The notes under the pieces: generated by a model
What the model was told of the DNA's origin: nothing
The model's database searches: none
Seen by the model: the letters and a program-made list of their open reading frames with translations, nothing else
Position numbers and translations under genes: made by a program
In this document: positions 1 to 11,938 of the stretch, piece after piece
Layout: each line of letters starts with the position of its first letter
Position numbering within the stretch: the first letter of the stretch is position 1
NCBI RefSeq assembly: GCF_000143415.4
Contig: NW_003314295.1
Span: forward strand, 933,038 to 997,037
Reading direction: 5' to 3'
Source: Selaginella moellendorffii
Taxonomy: Eukaryota; Streptophyta; Lycopodiopsida; Selaginellales; Selaginellaceae
DNA: 64,000 nt

Positions 1-3000
1 AAAAACTCATATAAATAAAATGGTATACTAAAAGCAATTTTGGGAATTATTTAGCTACAACCACATAGCATCAAGCAACTACACCAATTTCTACTCTAAA
101 GTCAAATAAGGAGGAGGTATAAATATAAACAAAAAGACGAAAAGCAAAAGAGAAAAAATGGAAAAAGCTAAAAGATATCTAAATAATGCAAAAAGCTAAA
201 TTTAAACCAAAATCACAAATTTAAACACTCCTGAAGGACAATCAAAACTACTCCAGATTAACCCAAAAACCCTAGTTTATATATAAGAGTGATTTAAAAC
301 AAATCCAATAGCTATCAAAATCCCTGCTAATATACGGCTGTACACTTATTAATTTACAAGTTACTTTTATTAGATTGTTATGTAGGACATGAAATTCAAA
401 TTAAAAATTAAAAATCTAAATATTATTTCTTTGTATGTTATAAATCTTCAATCTAAATAAATTAAAAACATATTTATCTCCTTATGAAGAACTGTTCAAA
501 AGCTGAATCAAGACCCGTTTCGAAAAACTATCTCATTATAATTACCACTTTCATCCTTATTCTGGCACCATTGGAGAAGGAGACTCTTCCACTTTCAACC
601 TTATTCTGGCAGCATTGGAGAAGGAGACTCTTCCACGTGGTGCTTGTTGATGCCATGGCCTTCTGCTTCATTGTTGTTCTATCCACAGCCATATGTCTGA
701 AGATAGATAACTTAAGCTTGCCAAAATTGCATAGAGATAAAAACAAAGTTCAAACTAAAATTAAAAACAAAAAAGAAAGAGAAAAGGAATTAAAGCAAAC
801 AAAAAAGGTGGATATTTGTTTTCTTTCTCTCTAGCGGGGGGATCTCTATGGCCTGGCAACGAACGAAACATCTGTGGGCATATATCGCAGTGTACCTTCT
901 GATGTGTATTGCCAATTTTGTTGGCATTGCTGGAGACTGGCCCGGACTTGACATTGATCAAACCACCTCGGCCTTTAATTTTTTGTTTGCGAGTAGAAGG
1001 CTGGATTGGCATGTTTCCCAAACGCCAAGTCCCGGGGACGTGCCTCAACACAGTTCCTTCCTTTGATCACCAAGTGGAGGCCCATGGCAAGATTTTCCTC
1101 TAGATATTAATATTATAGTCTGGTGCTTGTTTTCTTTCACAAGGAAGCAATTTTGCATATTTTGTATTTAATAATACTAAGTATTTTTCTTGTGGAGACA
1201 AATGCGGTCGTTTGTCACTGCCAGGGAGCGCTGGAAATATTCCATCCCCAAAAGTTTCAGTCGTGGTCAGACGGAACAAGCAACCCAGAGGACGATTTCT
1301 AAGATTCCTTTGCGACCCGACAATATGCGCCTCTCGGGGACGATAGACACAATGCGATTAGCTTGTTTCTTTTAATATGGTTTCGTGGAGAGAGTCAAGG
1401 TTGGAAGCAAAACATGGGAGGATCTCTATGGAATCTGCCAGACGATTGCAAATATTTTTAAAACTATCAACGGGGATCATCGATCGCTCTGCCTTTACGT
1501 TGACATTGTCTAAAAGTGTAATCGCACAAAATCCATGCACAGCGCGTGCACTACACTCCACACACATCGCTTAACAGGGCTCTGGATAGACGAGTTCGTT
1601 AATCTATAGCACCAACAACAGTTAAGAGAAGCTTCCCATATTATTCTTCCAGAGCATCCAAAGCTCACTCATCATGTAACAGGATGCAAGAACTTTAGGG
1701 TTCTTCGCAGCCAGCCATACTTTTTGGAGGTAAGTTTGCCTGCCACCTTACGCACGAGTTGTGTAAAATCTATATTCCCATCGATCGTGGAAGAGGTTCC
1801 CCACAGAAACAACTGCTGGTTTGCGTGGGATTCCTCTGAGAAAGCTATTGAAGAGGAATATAAAGTGGGGCTGGCTGGCCATCACTGGAGTGGTGAGCAT
1901 CATCAAACTCACTATAAGGTGTGAATTTCAATCAATCAGGCACATATATATTTATATCTATCGCGCCAAAGAGAAAAGAGTCCTAGAGAATGCTGTCTAT
2001 CATGAACAATCTCTCCACAAGAGGGAAAAGGAAAGCATGGCAGGCAAAACATCCTCCAGAAACTCGAAAGAGAGGAGGGCAAGAAAGATGCCCTCCATTT
2101 ATGTGGCGCACCCAAGAAAAAACGCAACGTATCAAAAGTTCCCGGTGTAGATCATGCGTTGGATGGCCGCCATTGCGAAGTCAATGGGAGGAAGCTGAAG
2201 AAGAAGAAGAAGAAGAAGGGGAGAATCTACGGGAGGGAAGCATCTCCTGACCGCGTCCTTTGAATGTTCAAACAGGAAAAAACGAGAAAAAATCCACGCG
2301 AGTTTTGCTGGTTTCTCTCTGTTTGTTTGTTTTGGTTTGATCGATAAGCATTGCTTTGTTGATGTCCCCAAAGATGAGTAGTGTAATCCTGATTCCCATA
2401 TATTCCCAGTGTTATAGAAATGGCGATAGCCTTGTTTTGATTGATCATCTTGATTTCTTACTGTTGCCTCTCCATTGTTTATGGTGTGTGTCTTTGGTTG
2501 GTGTGATCGATCAATCGCGCAGCAACGACAAACGATGTTCCAGCCAGCATGCCCCTGTGAGGAAATTGGAGAAGCATCCAAATAATAGATTCCGCCACCC
2601 AAAACAAGGCTGCACATTGTCCCGTTGTCGTTTGATTCCTGCTTAGAGGCAATCACGTATTCAAGAAGCGCGGGGTATCAAAGATTCTAAAGAAATAATG
2701 GATGCCAACAACAACGGGTTGGAAAAAAGAATTCCATGCAATCAGTCGCGAAAATCAAACGCAAGACGACGCGCTCAAGGGCTTTGTCACGTTGCTCCGC
2801 AATTTTCCACTGCCATACAAAAACGCCATCAATCCTCTTGACTTAGAGCAAAAATATATCAAGTTCTTCATTCTTTGCTGGCAACCATGGAATGCAAGAT
2901 CGGAAGAAGCAAAAGCACTGGTAACTTGGTGAATTTACCCTAACAGGAAAGGTGGTGGAGCAAAGAATGCTTAGAAAAGAGGAAGATGCCTCTCCCTGGG

Positions 3001-3344
3001 TTGATATCCCCAATGCGCTTTCTTTGCTTGGAATTCTCCTGAGAGTGGCAGACCAAATATAAAATAGGACCCCACAAACCAAGTAGAGCACATAAGCCTC
3101 TCTAAGCAAAGCGCGGAGCAAGGCAAGGCATCCAAGGGGGCATCTTTCCTGGCTTTAGATTTCTTGGACGACGGATCGATACACCCCAAAATTCCCTTGC
3201 CAGTTGCATCGCATCACTAGTCCTGGTGAAAGAAAGAGGGAATAATCACCTGGAGCAAGAGGGCACCTTCTTTCTCTTTTCTTTCTAATCTCTGTGGAGA
3301 GATTACCAAAGATTCCTTCTCCTCCTTCCTATACTCCCACTCCT
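1..3344. other. AT-rich flank, no gene recognised
   Basis: The first 500 bases are strongly AT-rich. The rest is mixed sequence with only short ORFs that look like no family I know. It holds a short GAA simple repeat near 2198-2218 and one tandem duplication (listed separately). The last kilobase probably contains the upstream control region of the GRAS gene. I see no RNA gene here. Confidence 0.5.
555..642. repeat. two-copy 44-base tandem repeat
   Basis: Two adjacent copies of about 44 bases, each beginning CCTTATTCTGGCA and containing GGAGAAGGAGACTCTTCCAC, differ at only a few positions. They lie in a short open frame that I cannot identify and do not call a gene. Confidence 0.75.
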
Positions 3345-3351
3345 TATATAA
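3345..3351 (+). promoter_or_regulatory. probable TATA box of the GRAS gene
   Basis: TATATAA lies about 180 bases before the GRAS ATG. A start site about 30 bases downstream would give a leader of roughly 150 bases that ends in a GAAGAAGAAG purine run. The assignment rests on motif and spacing only. Confidence 0.4.
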
Positions 3352-3524
3352 TTGGAGGGAGAGATTTGGAGAAATTGTCAACCGCAAAGCCACTCTTTCT
3401 TCTTTCCCTCATCGCTGCGCGGCGCGCTCTCTTTGTTTTATATTTCTCGCTGGAGGGGGCGTGGATGGATTCACTTTTTAGATAGTTCCAGAAGAAGAAG
3501 AAGAAGATCCCAGGCAAGAAAATT

Positions 3525-5474
3525 ATGCTCGATGGCTACTCCAAGGAGGGAGTGATTGTCGGGCAGAATTGGGGATCGTCCTCCTCGATCATCATCGACG
3601 ACACCGAGGAGGAAGATCGCAGCAACCAGCAGGCCAAGCGATCGGCGATGGTGGACATGATCCAGGCGGCTCACCAGGCCCATCCCTCCCAGCTCGGTGG
3701 ATCTTACAGTGGCTTCTTCCATCCCGGCTCGGGAGGAGGAGGAGGGGGTGACGAATTCGATCGTCGCAGCGCGGGTTACATACCTTCGCAGTGGCCGAAT
3801 CCCTTTCTCAAGTACTACCACACCAATTCCAGGGAAGGGGAAGGAACAGAGAAGCCATTGGATGATCTTGCCAGCAGTAAGATCCATGTCTTCCAGCGGG
3901 AGATCGAGATTTCCAGCGCCACCAGCGCGCCCGATCTCAAGATCCTCTTCCCCAAGTCGTCATCCTTGGTTCGCCACCACGAAAGGAAGAAGAAGAAGAG
4001 GCTCGTCGATGGCGACGATGATCCCGATCTCCTGAGCTTGCGCCCGCCCAATTCCGCCCACTCGGACACCACCACCACCACCACCGCCACCAACGCTAGC
4101 AGCTCGCCCGATCGCGAGAGCTCCATCATCGCCCACAACCAGAGCCTCTTCCACAAGCCCGCCCAGGTGGAGCTCCCGCGACCAAATCACATCGATCTCC
4201 CGCGATTGGATCCTCCGGGACACCACCAGGCGCTGGGATTGGAGCTCCTCAACGTGCTCCTCGAGTGCGCCCAGGCCGTGCATCGCCAAGACCTAGACTC
4301 CGCCACCACCCTCCTCGCCCAGCTCAAGCACGGCGCCTCCGTCTATGGCGACTCAATGCAGCGCCTCACCGCCCACTTCGCCGAGGGCCTGGCGACGCGG
4401 ATCCTCCACCACCGCCACTCCGCCACCGCCGCGCAGCTCCTCCCGCCCGCCAAGCTCGACCTCCTCCACAGCCTCATCCTCCACCGCCCCGCCGCCAGCC
4501 CCGCCGCCGCGGACGATCACCTGGCCGCCTTCACGGCGCTCTACAAGGTGTCGCCCTTCTTCAAGCTCGCCCACTTCACGGCCAACCAGGCGATCGTGGA
4601 GGCGGTGGCCGGGCGCGCTAGGGTTCATGTCATCGACCTCGACATCCTCCAGGGATTCCAGTGGCCGAGCTTCATCCAGGCGCTGGCCAGCCGCTCCGGA
4701 GGCCCGCCATCGCTGCTCACGCTCACGGGCATCGGATCCAGCGCGGAATCGCTGCGCGACACGGGCAATCGCCTCTCGAGCTTCGCCGCCATGTTTGGCG
4801 TGCCCTTTCGATTCCAGCCCCTGGTGGTGGGCAGCCTCGAGGAGCTGGATTTGGGGGCGAGGATCGAACCCCGGACCGGCAATGGCGAGGTCGACGATAT
4901 GGAGGAGGAGGAGGACGAGGAGGAGGAGGCGGTGGCCGTGAATGCCGTGTTCCAGCTCCACCGGTTGCTCAATGCGCCGCGGGAATCGCGCAAGCTGGAG
5001 CGATTCCTGGCGGGGCTGCGGCGGATCCGTCCCGCGGCGGTGACCGTCGTGGAGCAGGAGGCGGCGCACAACGCCCCGGACTTCATCGCGCGCTTCGTGG
5101 AGGCGCTCCACTACTACGCCGCGGTGTTCGATTCGCTGGACGCGTCGCTGCCGCAGCGCGACGAGGAGAGGGTCCGGATCGAGCAGGTGATGTTCGCGGC
5201 GCAGATCAAGAACATCGTGTCGTGCGAGGGGGCGGAGCGGATCGAGCGGCACGAGAAGATGGGGTTTTGGGCGGGCAAGATGGGCGAGTGTGGCTTCGCG
5301 CAGGCGCCCATGAGCTCGCACTCGGTGAGCCAGGCCAAACTGCTCCTCCAGCTCTGCCCCTGCGATGGATACCGGGTGGTGGAATCGCCGTGCGAGGGGT
5401 GGCCGGTGGGATCGATCTCTCTCGGCTGGCAGCAGCGATTGCTCCTCACAGCCTCGACGTGGGGTTGCGCTTGA
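3525..5474 (+). CDS. GRAS transcription factor, RAM1-like
   Basis: Single-exon protein of 649 residues. The first ~230 residues are low-complexity and probably disordered (Gly, Ser, Asp and Thr runs). The GRAS domain follows: leucine-rich region I from about residue 235 (LLNVLLECAQAV), the VHVID core at about 367-371 followed by LDILQGFQWP, then the PFYRE-type region, and a C-terminal SAW region ending near WQQRLLLTASTWGC. The core and the stretch around EALHYYAAVFDSLDASLP and NIVSCEGAERIERHEKMGFW most resemble the RAM1 group, which controls arbuscular-mycorrhiza genes in seed plants, better than the SCARECROW or DELLA groups as I remember them. An unusual run of Glu/Asp interrupts the domain at about 455-470. 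It should act in the nucleus. The family call is firm; the subfamily is a memory-based judgement and needs a tree. Confidence 0.93.
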   Translation: MLDGYSKEGVIVGQNWGSSSSIIIDDTEEEDRSNQQAKRSAMVDMIQAAHQAHPSQLGGSYSGFFHPGSGGGGGGDEFDRRSAGYIPSQWPNPFLKYYHTNSREGEGTEKPLDDLASSKIHVFQREIEISSATSAPDLKILFPKSSSLVRHHERKKKKRLVDGDDDPDLLSLRPPNSAHSDTTTTTTATNASSSPDRESSIIAHNQSLFHKPAQVELPRPNHIDLPRLDPPGHHQALGLELLNVLLECAQAVHRQDLDSATTLLAQLKHGASVYGDSMQRLTAHFAEGLATRILHHRHSATAAQLLPPAKLDLLHSLILHRPAASPAAADDHLAAFTALYKVSPFFKLAHFTANQAIVEAVAGRARVHVIDLDILQGFQWPSFIQALASRSGGPPSLLTLTGIGSSAESLRDTGNRLSSFAAMFGVPFRFQPLVVGSLEELDLGARIEPRTGNGEVDDMEEEEDEEEEAVAVNAVFQLHRLLNAPRESRKLERFLAGLRRIRPAAVTVVEQEAAHNAPDFIARFVEALHYYAAVFDSLDASLPQRDEERVRIEQVMFAAQIKNIVSCEGAERIERHEKMGFWAGKMGECGFAQAPMSSHSVSQAKLLLQLCPCDGYRVVESPCEGWPVGSISLGWQQRLLLTASTWGCA

Positions 5475-6924
5475 GAGCCACGATCGAGAGATCTATTTTC
5501 GATCGATCGAGTGGTATAGCGAGCAGAGTATCGTCAAGAAACGCAGAATTTCTTGGAAGAGTTTTGGAGAGGAGGGGGTTTTGGGAGAATCTACACAGTA
5601 CATAAAAGAAAGATGTTTATAGAGAGGATGGAGAATTCAATTCGAGCACCTTTTCAGCAAACATCTCGGAGCTTGCTAGCTCAAGAACTATTCAAATTTG
5701 GACCGTTGGATTGGGATGGCTGGAGCCGTCGGATCCGCCTTCGTCCTCTAGCGCGGAAGGGCAAATTCCTCCCGTCGATCTGGGTCAAGACGTCGAAGTG
5801 CCTGAATCCGATGTGACGCGCGCCCGCCAGCGCGATCGCCCAGGACCACAGTAGCTCCTCCAAATCTGATGCCTGCTCCCTCCACCACGACCGAAGATGC
5901 GTCCCCTGTTTTTAGGGTTCTTCGCAGGAGAGCCGTCCCTTTCCCCGATTTCTTTCACATTCTTTTCTCTCCGGAGCGAATCTCTCCCGGGGCAGACGAC
6001 CACATGTTTACGTATGCGCGGATTCGACTCTAAAGTTCTCTGTTCTTTAGCTGGGGATTGATTTTTTCTCGATTGTGCCAAGTTTGTAAGGGACAAGCTT
6101 TGCTGATCTTCGCGAACAAACAAAAAATGGGACGATGGAGAGATTGAGGAGGAGGAAGAAGAAACCTTTTTTTTATCCTTGTGTGCTCCCCCACTCGCTC
6201 GCTCGCGCGATTGCGCAAGGCAGAAGATTCCCCTTCTAATGGGATCTGTGATGATTTGGAGAGAGCGGCCATGATTCGGAATAAAAAGTGTTGGCAGCAA
6301 GAAAAAGAGGAGGAAATCAGAAGAATTCCAATTTCCCATGATACCTTGATTCGCTGCCGCACCCATTGTGGAAAGGGCTGCTGCATTACAGTCAACTTCG
6401 CAAAAATACGGCAACAGGGAAAATTCCCAAGGAAAAGAAAAGGTGGTGGATTCCGAGTCAAGTAGCTTGTATGTGATACCCTTTTTCTGGCACCTTGACA
6501 ATTGTACGGAAGTGGACACAGGAGAACAAAGAAAGGCAAAGGCCTCGAATTTCCACGCTTTGTTGTTGGTGTTGGTGTTGCAAAAGTTGCTGGGTCCATC
6601 CAATGGTTTTCACGAGGAGAATTTTTCCATTCTTTTTAGTGGCAGCTGCGGCAAGGAGTGCCGCCATTTGGCTCCTTGAAGAATCCAGATCCCAAGTTGT
6701 CTCCACTTCTGGAACTGTTCCCTCTTTGTCAAGAGATTTGCCAACTTTTTTATTGCTTTGATACTTTTTTGCTTGTGCTGTGCCAATATCATTGAGGCAT
6801 TGCCTTCCGTACGCTCTAGTGCTAGAAATGGATGGATATCTCTTTTTCTTTTCTTTTAGCTGGAAGATGGAAGATATAGACTGATGATCGAGAGATTCCA
6901 CGTAAAAAAAACTCAAGCTTTCTT
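5475..6924. other. intergenic, no gene seen
   Basis: Stretch between the GRAS stop and the catalase stop, which face each other. It must hold both 3' ends. The open frames on both strands (up to 272 codons) have no recognisable motif and overlap simple GA-rich sequence, so I call no gene. Confidence 0.5.
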
Positions 6925-8934
6925 CTAGGCGATCATGGTATACGGCTCCGGCGACTTCTTCTTCTCCGCGAGCTTCTTCTCGATCCTGGACGCGAGATCC
7001 CCGTCGCATTTCCGGAAGAGACCCATTTGACGCTCTTGGATGAACTCGGCGGCTCCGCGGATGTGGTTTGCGATGTTTGACACGGTTTGCTCCTTGTCTT
7101 CCTCGGACATGAGTTTCCAGAGCATACGGGGCTGCTCGTAGTCGTCCTGTTCTTCCCATTTTCTTGGAGGGAACCGGTCAACTGTTCCACCTTCATGCCT
7201 GCGTAGAAGAAGGAACAGGAATGTTAGAAGCTCCTTCCCGGAGATAGGAAACAAAAGCTTTGCTTACTCGTACGGGTGAACATCCGGCTGAGTCGGGTCG
7301 TTTCGAGGCAAGTTGTCGTACGAGTTCGGATAGTAATTGGGTTTGCTGCCGCCGTTGTCCGAGACAACCATCGCTCCATCTCGAGAATATGTCTGGACTT
7401 TCACAATGGGTTTGTTGATCGGAACCTGGATGGTGGTAGACACAAGCAGATCACATTTAGAATCTTTGGAAAAAGACATACGTTTATAAATTCTTACGTC
7501 GTGGAAGTTTGTCCCAATTCTGTATCGAGCAGCGTCGTCGTAAGCAAAGAGCCGGGACTGGAGTATACGGTCCGGGGAAGCCTCAATCCCAGGAACAAAG
7601 CTTCCTGGAGAGAATGCCGCTTGCTCCACTTCCGCGTGATAGTTTTCGACATTTCTATCGAGAACGAGCCTGCCAACTTCCATGAGGGGATAATCCTTGT
7701 GCAACCACACCTGAAATCCACGTCCTTGAAAAACAGAAGAAGAAGAAAACTTGTGTCACATACCTTTGTCAAGTCGAAAGGATCCCACTTATACTTTGGA
7801 GCGTCCTCCAGCGGCATGACTTGGACGCAGAACTTCCAGGCCGGGAAGTTCCCTTCCTCTATGCTAGTCAAGAGATCCTCGGTCGCGTAGTCTGGTTTAG
7901 ACCCCGAGAGACTCACGGCCTCTTCGTGGGTCAAGTTTTTGATGCCGTGCTCCGTGACGAGATGGAACTTCACCCAGTGAGCTTTCCCCTCCTTGTTGAC
8001 CCACTTGAAAGTATGCGAGCCGTATCCGTTCATGTTTCTATACGTAGCCGGCACTCCTCGAGGCGAGAATGTGATCAAAAGCTTCACAAGGAGAATCGAC
8101 AAAGTTGATCAAAGTTACGCAAAGAGTTCTAAGTTACCTGATGCATGGACTCGGGAACCAAGCTCAGAAAATCCCAGAACGCGTTTGGATCTTTGGCGTT
8201 GGTCTTGGGGTTCCTCTTTTGCGAGTGGACAAAGTCGGGAAACTTGAGAGGGTCCCGGACCCAGAAAACTGGCGTGTTATTCCCGGTCATGTCCCAGTTC
8301 CCTTCCTCGGTGTAAAACTTAACCGCGAAGCCTCGGACATCTCGCGCAAGGTCGGTGAATCCACGCTCGGCCGCCACGCTCGAGAACCTGGCGAAAACGG
8401 GGGTCCTCTTTCCGGGCTCGCTCAAGAACTTGGCCTTGCACAAGTTTGATACGTCCCTACAAATGGCATGGAGTCCGAAACGTAAAAGAAACAAGCGAGC
8501 CGAGTAGCAGACTTACTTTGTAACTTCGAAGTATCCGTGAGCTCCGGCACCTTTGGCATGGACGACGCGCTCGGGAACTCTCTCACGGTTGAGCCGTGCT
8601 TGCTTCTCAAACAAATGGACGTCTTCAAACAAAAGGTGTCCACTCTGTCCTATAGTTACACTAGAGGAACACAAAGAAAAACAAAGCTTTCGATCGAATC
8701 CAAGAAAAAAAAACCAAAGCTTTTGATCGAATCCAAGCTTTGGGAAGAACCACAGTACCTGTTGTTATCGTCCGAGACTGGAGCTCCGGCGAGCGTGGTG
8801 TGGAGAGGCTTGCCCGAGCTTCCAACTCGCACGCTAGCGCTCTTGCTGTTGCCATTCGAGGCCTTGGATCCACTCTCGGCGTCCATGGAGCTTCTCACCT
8901 TGAACACTATGGAGGAAGCGCCCAGCGAGGCCAT
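6925..8934 (-). CDS. catalase, seven exons
   Basis: Haem catalase, 2 H2O2 to O2 and 2 H2O. Exons on the minus strand: 8934-8759, 8660-8517, 8456-8138, 8081-7764, 7710-7498, 7425-7268, 7198-6925; GT-AG throughout, 533 residues. Visible signatures: distal His93 in [15 protein letters not shown], the Asn166-Asn167 pair in [11 protein letters not shown], and the haem-ligand Tyr376 in [12 protein letters not shown]. The wording of the core ([20 protein letters not shown], then [20 protein letters not shown]) looks closer to the small-subunit catalases of bacteria and animals than to the usual plant peroxisomal group. The first ~55 residues are Ser-rich and not conserved; a second Met at residue 17 could be the real start. 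The C-terminus (YTMIA) is not a standard peroxisomal signal. Short introns show that the gene is resident in the plant genome, not contamination. Confidence 0.95.
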
Positions 8935-9147
8935 TCTTTAAAATACCGTCGCTGGCGCCACGCTCTAAAGTACTATACACCGGCGCCGGACGTGGCGCCG
9001 CGAAGATGGCACAAATTGGCAGAGCCATGTCCTCACACTCGGAGTTCCATCGTCGCTACACCTAGCATTTGACAAGAAAACGAAAGCTGGGGTTAGACCT
9101 AGAAAGTGATCGTGATGATCCCGCGAAGTTTCTAATCCAAATGCTTC
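8935..9147. promoter_or_regulatory. shared upstream region of catalase and PPR gene
   Basis: The catalase start (minus strand) and the PPR start (plus strand) are 213 bases apart and point away from each other, so this spacer must hold both promoters and leaders. I see no convincing TATA box on either side. Confidence 0.4.
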
Positions 9148-10794
9148 ATGAGATGCCTGGCATCCATCGCCGATCGCCCAGCAGACAAGATCACCCGCAT
9201 TGCGCGATTCGATGACTTGGGCTTGGGTTCCAAGAACAAGGATTACTTGGCGTGGGACGCGATGCTCATTGACTATGCCAGCTACCGGCACTGCGAGGAG
9301 GCCAAGGCGGCGTTTGATTCCATGCCGGCGCACACTCTAGTCTCTTGGAACGTTCTTCTCAATGCGTTTGGGCGATCTGAGCTCGTCGATAGAGCAAAAG
9401 AAGTCTTCTATTCAATGCCGCGGAGAGATCTGGTGACCTGGAACTCCATGCTCACGGCATATGCCCACAATGGGCATTTGGAGCTCGCAAAGATTTTGTT
9501 TGACCAGATGCCGCTGAGAACACTCGTCTCCTGGACAGTCCTTTTGGTGGCGTTTGCAAGCTCTTCTTTTGCAGATGAAGCAGAGAGGATCTTTACTCAA
9601 ATGCCGGAGAGAGATCTGGTTTGCTTCAATGCGATGCTCGCGCAATACGCCAAGCTTGGGCGAATCGATCAAGTCAAGAGCTTGTTTCATGCAATGCCCG
9701 CCCGATGTTTACTCTCATACACAGCGCTCCTAACTTGCTACGCACAAAGCCTCAAGCTGGGAGACGTTAATCTTGTTCTAAGCTCCATGCCCGAGACCGA
9801 TGTAATTTCCTGGACCATTGCTCTGACAGCAAATGCCCAGGTAGGGCATCTGGAGAGCGCCAAGCACATCTTCAAAAGCATGCCCGCAAGGAGCTTGTTT
9901 GCGTGGGCGGTGATGATCAACGCTTACGGAAGCAACCTCTGTCTTTCAGAAGCTCAGGGTTTGTTTGATACGGCACCGTTTCTGAACCTTGTGCTTTGCA
10001 ACTCAATTCTTGCAGCAAATGCCCGTTGTGGGCATCTTGAGCAAACGCAAGAAACCTTCAACCAGATGCCAGAGAAGGACATTATCTCGTGGAACACCCT
10101 CTTGGGCGCGTTTGTCCTGGCCGGAAGACCACGCGACGCCAGCGATCTCTTCTCCAGGATGGAATTCGCCGATGCCATCTCCTGGACACTAATGCTAGCT
10201 GCCGCCCCATCGATCGCCCACGCTGAGCTTCTCTTCGAGCAAATCCCGGAGAAGAGTAGCGCGTGCTGGGACGCCATGCTCTCGTCCTACGCTCGATCCG
10301 GCCGGCTGGAGCTCACCCGCAAGCTCTTCGATCGCCTGCCATCCAAGAGCGAGTTCTCGTGGAGCACCATCCTCAGCTCTTACAGCGCCAGCTCCGAACA
10401 CCATCGCCAAACTTTCGAGCTCTTCGATCTGATGAAGATGGACCAGGAACCTTGCGAAGTTTGCTTCGTGTCGCTGCTCATCGCTTGCAGCCATGGAGGG
10501 AGCGTGGCCCGCGGCCGACACCACTTCGTCTTGATGGGATTCGACTATGGCCTCACTCCCACCAAGCAAAACTTTTGCTGCATGATTGATCTCCTGGCTC
10601 GAGCTGGGCATCTGGAGGACGCCAGAGATCTCGTCGACCATATGCCTTTCCGGCCGTGCTCTCTCGACTGGACTTGCTTGCTTGGAGCTTGGAGAACTTA
10701 CAATGGTCCTGCCAATGCGAAAGAAGTCCTGGCATTCAATCCTTCTTCGCCATCTTCTTATTCTCTCGTTGCAAACATCTGTTCTTCGAGGTAA
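9148..10794 (+). CDS. PLS-type pentatricopeptide repeat protein
   Basis: Intronless protein of 548 residues made of about fourteen repeats of roughly 31 residues, mostly the short S type with the pattern F-x2-MP-x-RDLVSWN. PPR proteins bind single-stranded RNA in plastids or mitochondria, one repeat per base, and PLS members usually guide C-to-U editing. The last repeats run into an E-like stretch (SLDWTCLLGAWRTYNGPANA) and the protein stops about 40 residues later, so no DYW deaminase domain is present. Such a protein would need a deaminase supplied by another protein, or it may not be an editing factor. The N-terminus (MRCLASIADRPADKITRIARF) could be an organelle signal. An out-of-frame ATG lies 7 bases upstream. 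Confidence 0.92.
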   Translation: MRCLASIADRPADKITRIARFDDLGLGSKNKDYLAWDAMLIDYASYRHCEEAKAAFDSMPAHTLVSWNVLLNAFGRSELVDRAKEVFYSMPRRDLVTWNSMLTAYAHNGHLELAKILFDQMPLRTLVSWTVLLVAFASSSFADEAERIFTQMPERDLVCFNAMLAQYAKLGRIDQVKSLFHAMPARCLLSYTALLTCYAQSLKLGDVNLVLSSMPETDVISWTIALTANAQVGHLESAKHIFKSMPARSLFAWAVMINAYGSNLCLSEAQGLFDTAPFLNLVLCNSILAANARCGHLEQTQETFNQMPEKDIISWNTLLGAFVLAGRPRDASDLFSRMEFADAISWTLMLAAAPSIAHAELLFEQIPEKSSACWDAMLSSYARSGRLELTRKLFDRLPSKSEFSWSTILSSYSASSEHHRQTFELFDLMKMDQEPCEVCFVSLLIACSHGGSVARGRHHFVLMGFDYGLTPTKQNFCCMIDLLARAGHLEDARDLVDHMPFRPCSLDWTCLLGAWRTYNGPANAKEVLAFNPSSPSSYSLVANICSSR

Positions 10795-10853
10795 ATGTGG
10801 CCGAAAACAACATCCCGGTCAGCGTTTTGTTCGTTATCACGTAGAACTTACCG

Positions 10854-11805
10854 CTAGAGCTTGACGAAGACTCGGAGTTCGCCTCTGTCTCCTCGAGTGA
10901 TTCGGAAGTCATCATCCAGGTAACTCACGGTGAATAGTCCACTGGAAGATGAACGCAAGAAGTCTGGTAACCTCGGAAGGTCGAGCGGTGGCAGCTCGCT
11001 TAGAACTCCCAAGCCTTTGATGGATGTTTTGTCAAAGATGATCTTCACGCTTGCTCCGCCTACATATATAACTATGTTGCATCGAACCATCAGATGGATT
11101 AAGCTAAGCAAACCTGGAAGCTCAAAGGTATGAGCTAGTGTGGCTCTCGTCTCCAGTGGTGGCAAGGGCCAAGGTGTTGGGGCCCGAAACTCAACAATGT
11201 TGTCGAACTCGCGGCTTAATACATCGATTCTTTGGTACACCTTGTGAGCAAAAAAAAAAAACAAAGTAAAAAACTTTCACCAAAGAGATTCAAAGAGAAA
11301 CTAAAAGAGTACCGGACCAAGTGTCAGAGGAAATCTCGCCGCTCGAGGCCCAGGCCTGCTGCCTCCCAGATTTCCGGAAGCAAAGGCACTGCTATAGACA
11401 AGCCTCCATTTCCCTTGCAACTTATCAAGATCACGAGGCAGCTCAATTTTATCCCCAGCGTCCTCGAGTCTCTTGGAAGCAAGGTCGGCAGCTTCAACAT
11501 CATCGTCACTTGCGAAAATGCCTCTGTCCAACCCGGCAACCACACTCTGTGAAGAGGAAATTCGTTAGCAAAGAAAGAAAAAGAGAGTAAAATTTCTAGA
11601 TAAAGGGACAACTTACCAGGAGGTCAGCCTTCAGTGCTTTGGCTTCGAGAGAGGAAGAGGGCGAATTGACATCCGTTGCTGCTGCTGCTGAAAAGCATAT
11701 CAGATTTTCTCTTGCTGTATGCTTGTTCGATTTTCTTCTGCTGGACAAGTGTGAGCGATGATGATGCCATCGAGGCAGTGAATGAATGAATGCAACTGTA
11801 GTCAT
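10854..11805 (-). CDS. plastid fibrillin (PAP/fibrillin family)
   Basis: Four exons on the minus strand: 11805-11617, 11546-11313, 11240-11114, 11059-10854; 251 residues, all frames consistent. Fibrillins are lipid-binding, lipocalin-like proteins of plastoglobules and thylakoids. The PAP/fibrillin pattern is clear: LQGKWRLVYSSAF near residue 100, LTLGPVYQRIDVLSREFDN across the second splice, GGASVKIIFDKT, and the C-terminal signature YLDDDFRITRGDRGELRVFV. The first ~45 residues are rich in Ser, Arg and His with few acidic residues, as expected for a plastid transit peptide. An in-frame non-ATG extension exists upstream but ATG at 11805 is preferred. The GDRGELRVFV ending suggests one of the stromal or thylakoid subgroups; I do not assign a number. 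Confidence 0.9.
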
Positions 11806-11938
11806 CGAACCTAAGTGTAAGACGAACACCGACCAAAGTACAGCAAGTAACTTAAGCTGTGAGAATATTTCTTATTGCTGAAAAATAAATGAGATGTATA
11901 AGTAATCAACTTTTGAGCAGAACCTGGCTTATTCGATC

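Noticed and set aside
5785-6603. A 272-codon frame on the minus strand between GRAS and catalase
   Set aside because: No motif, Ser- and Lys-rich by base composition, and a competing frame overlaps it; no splice support.
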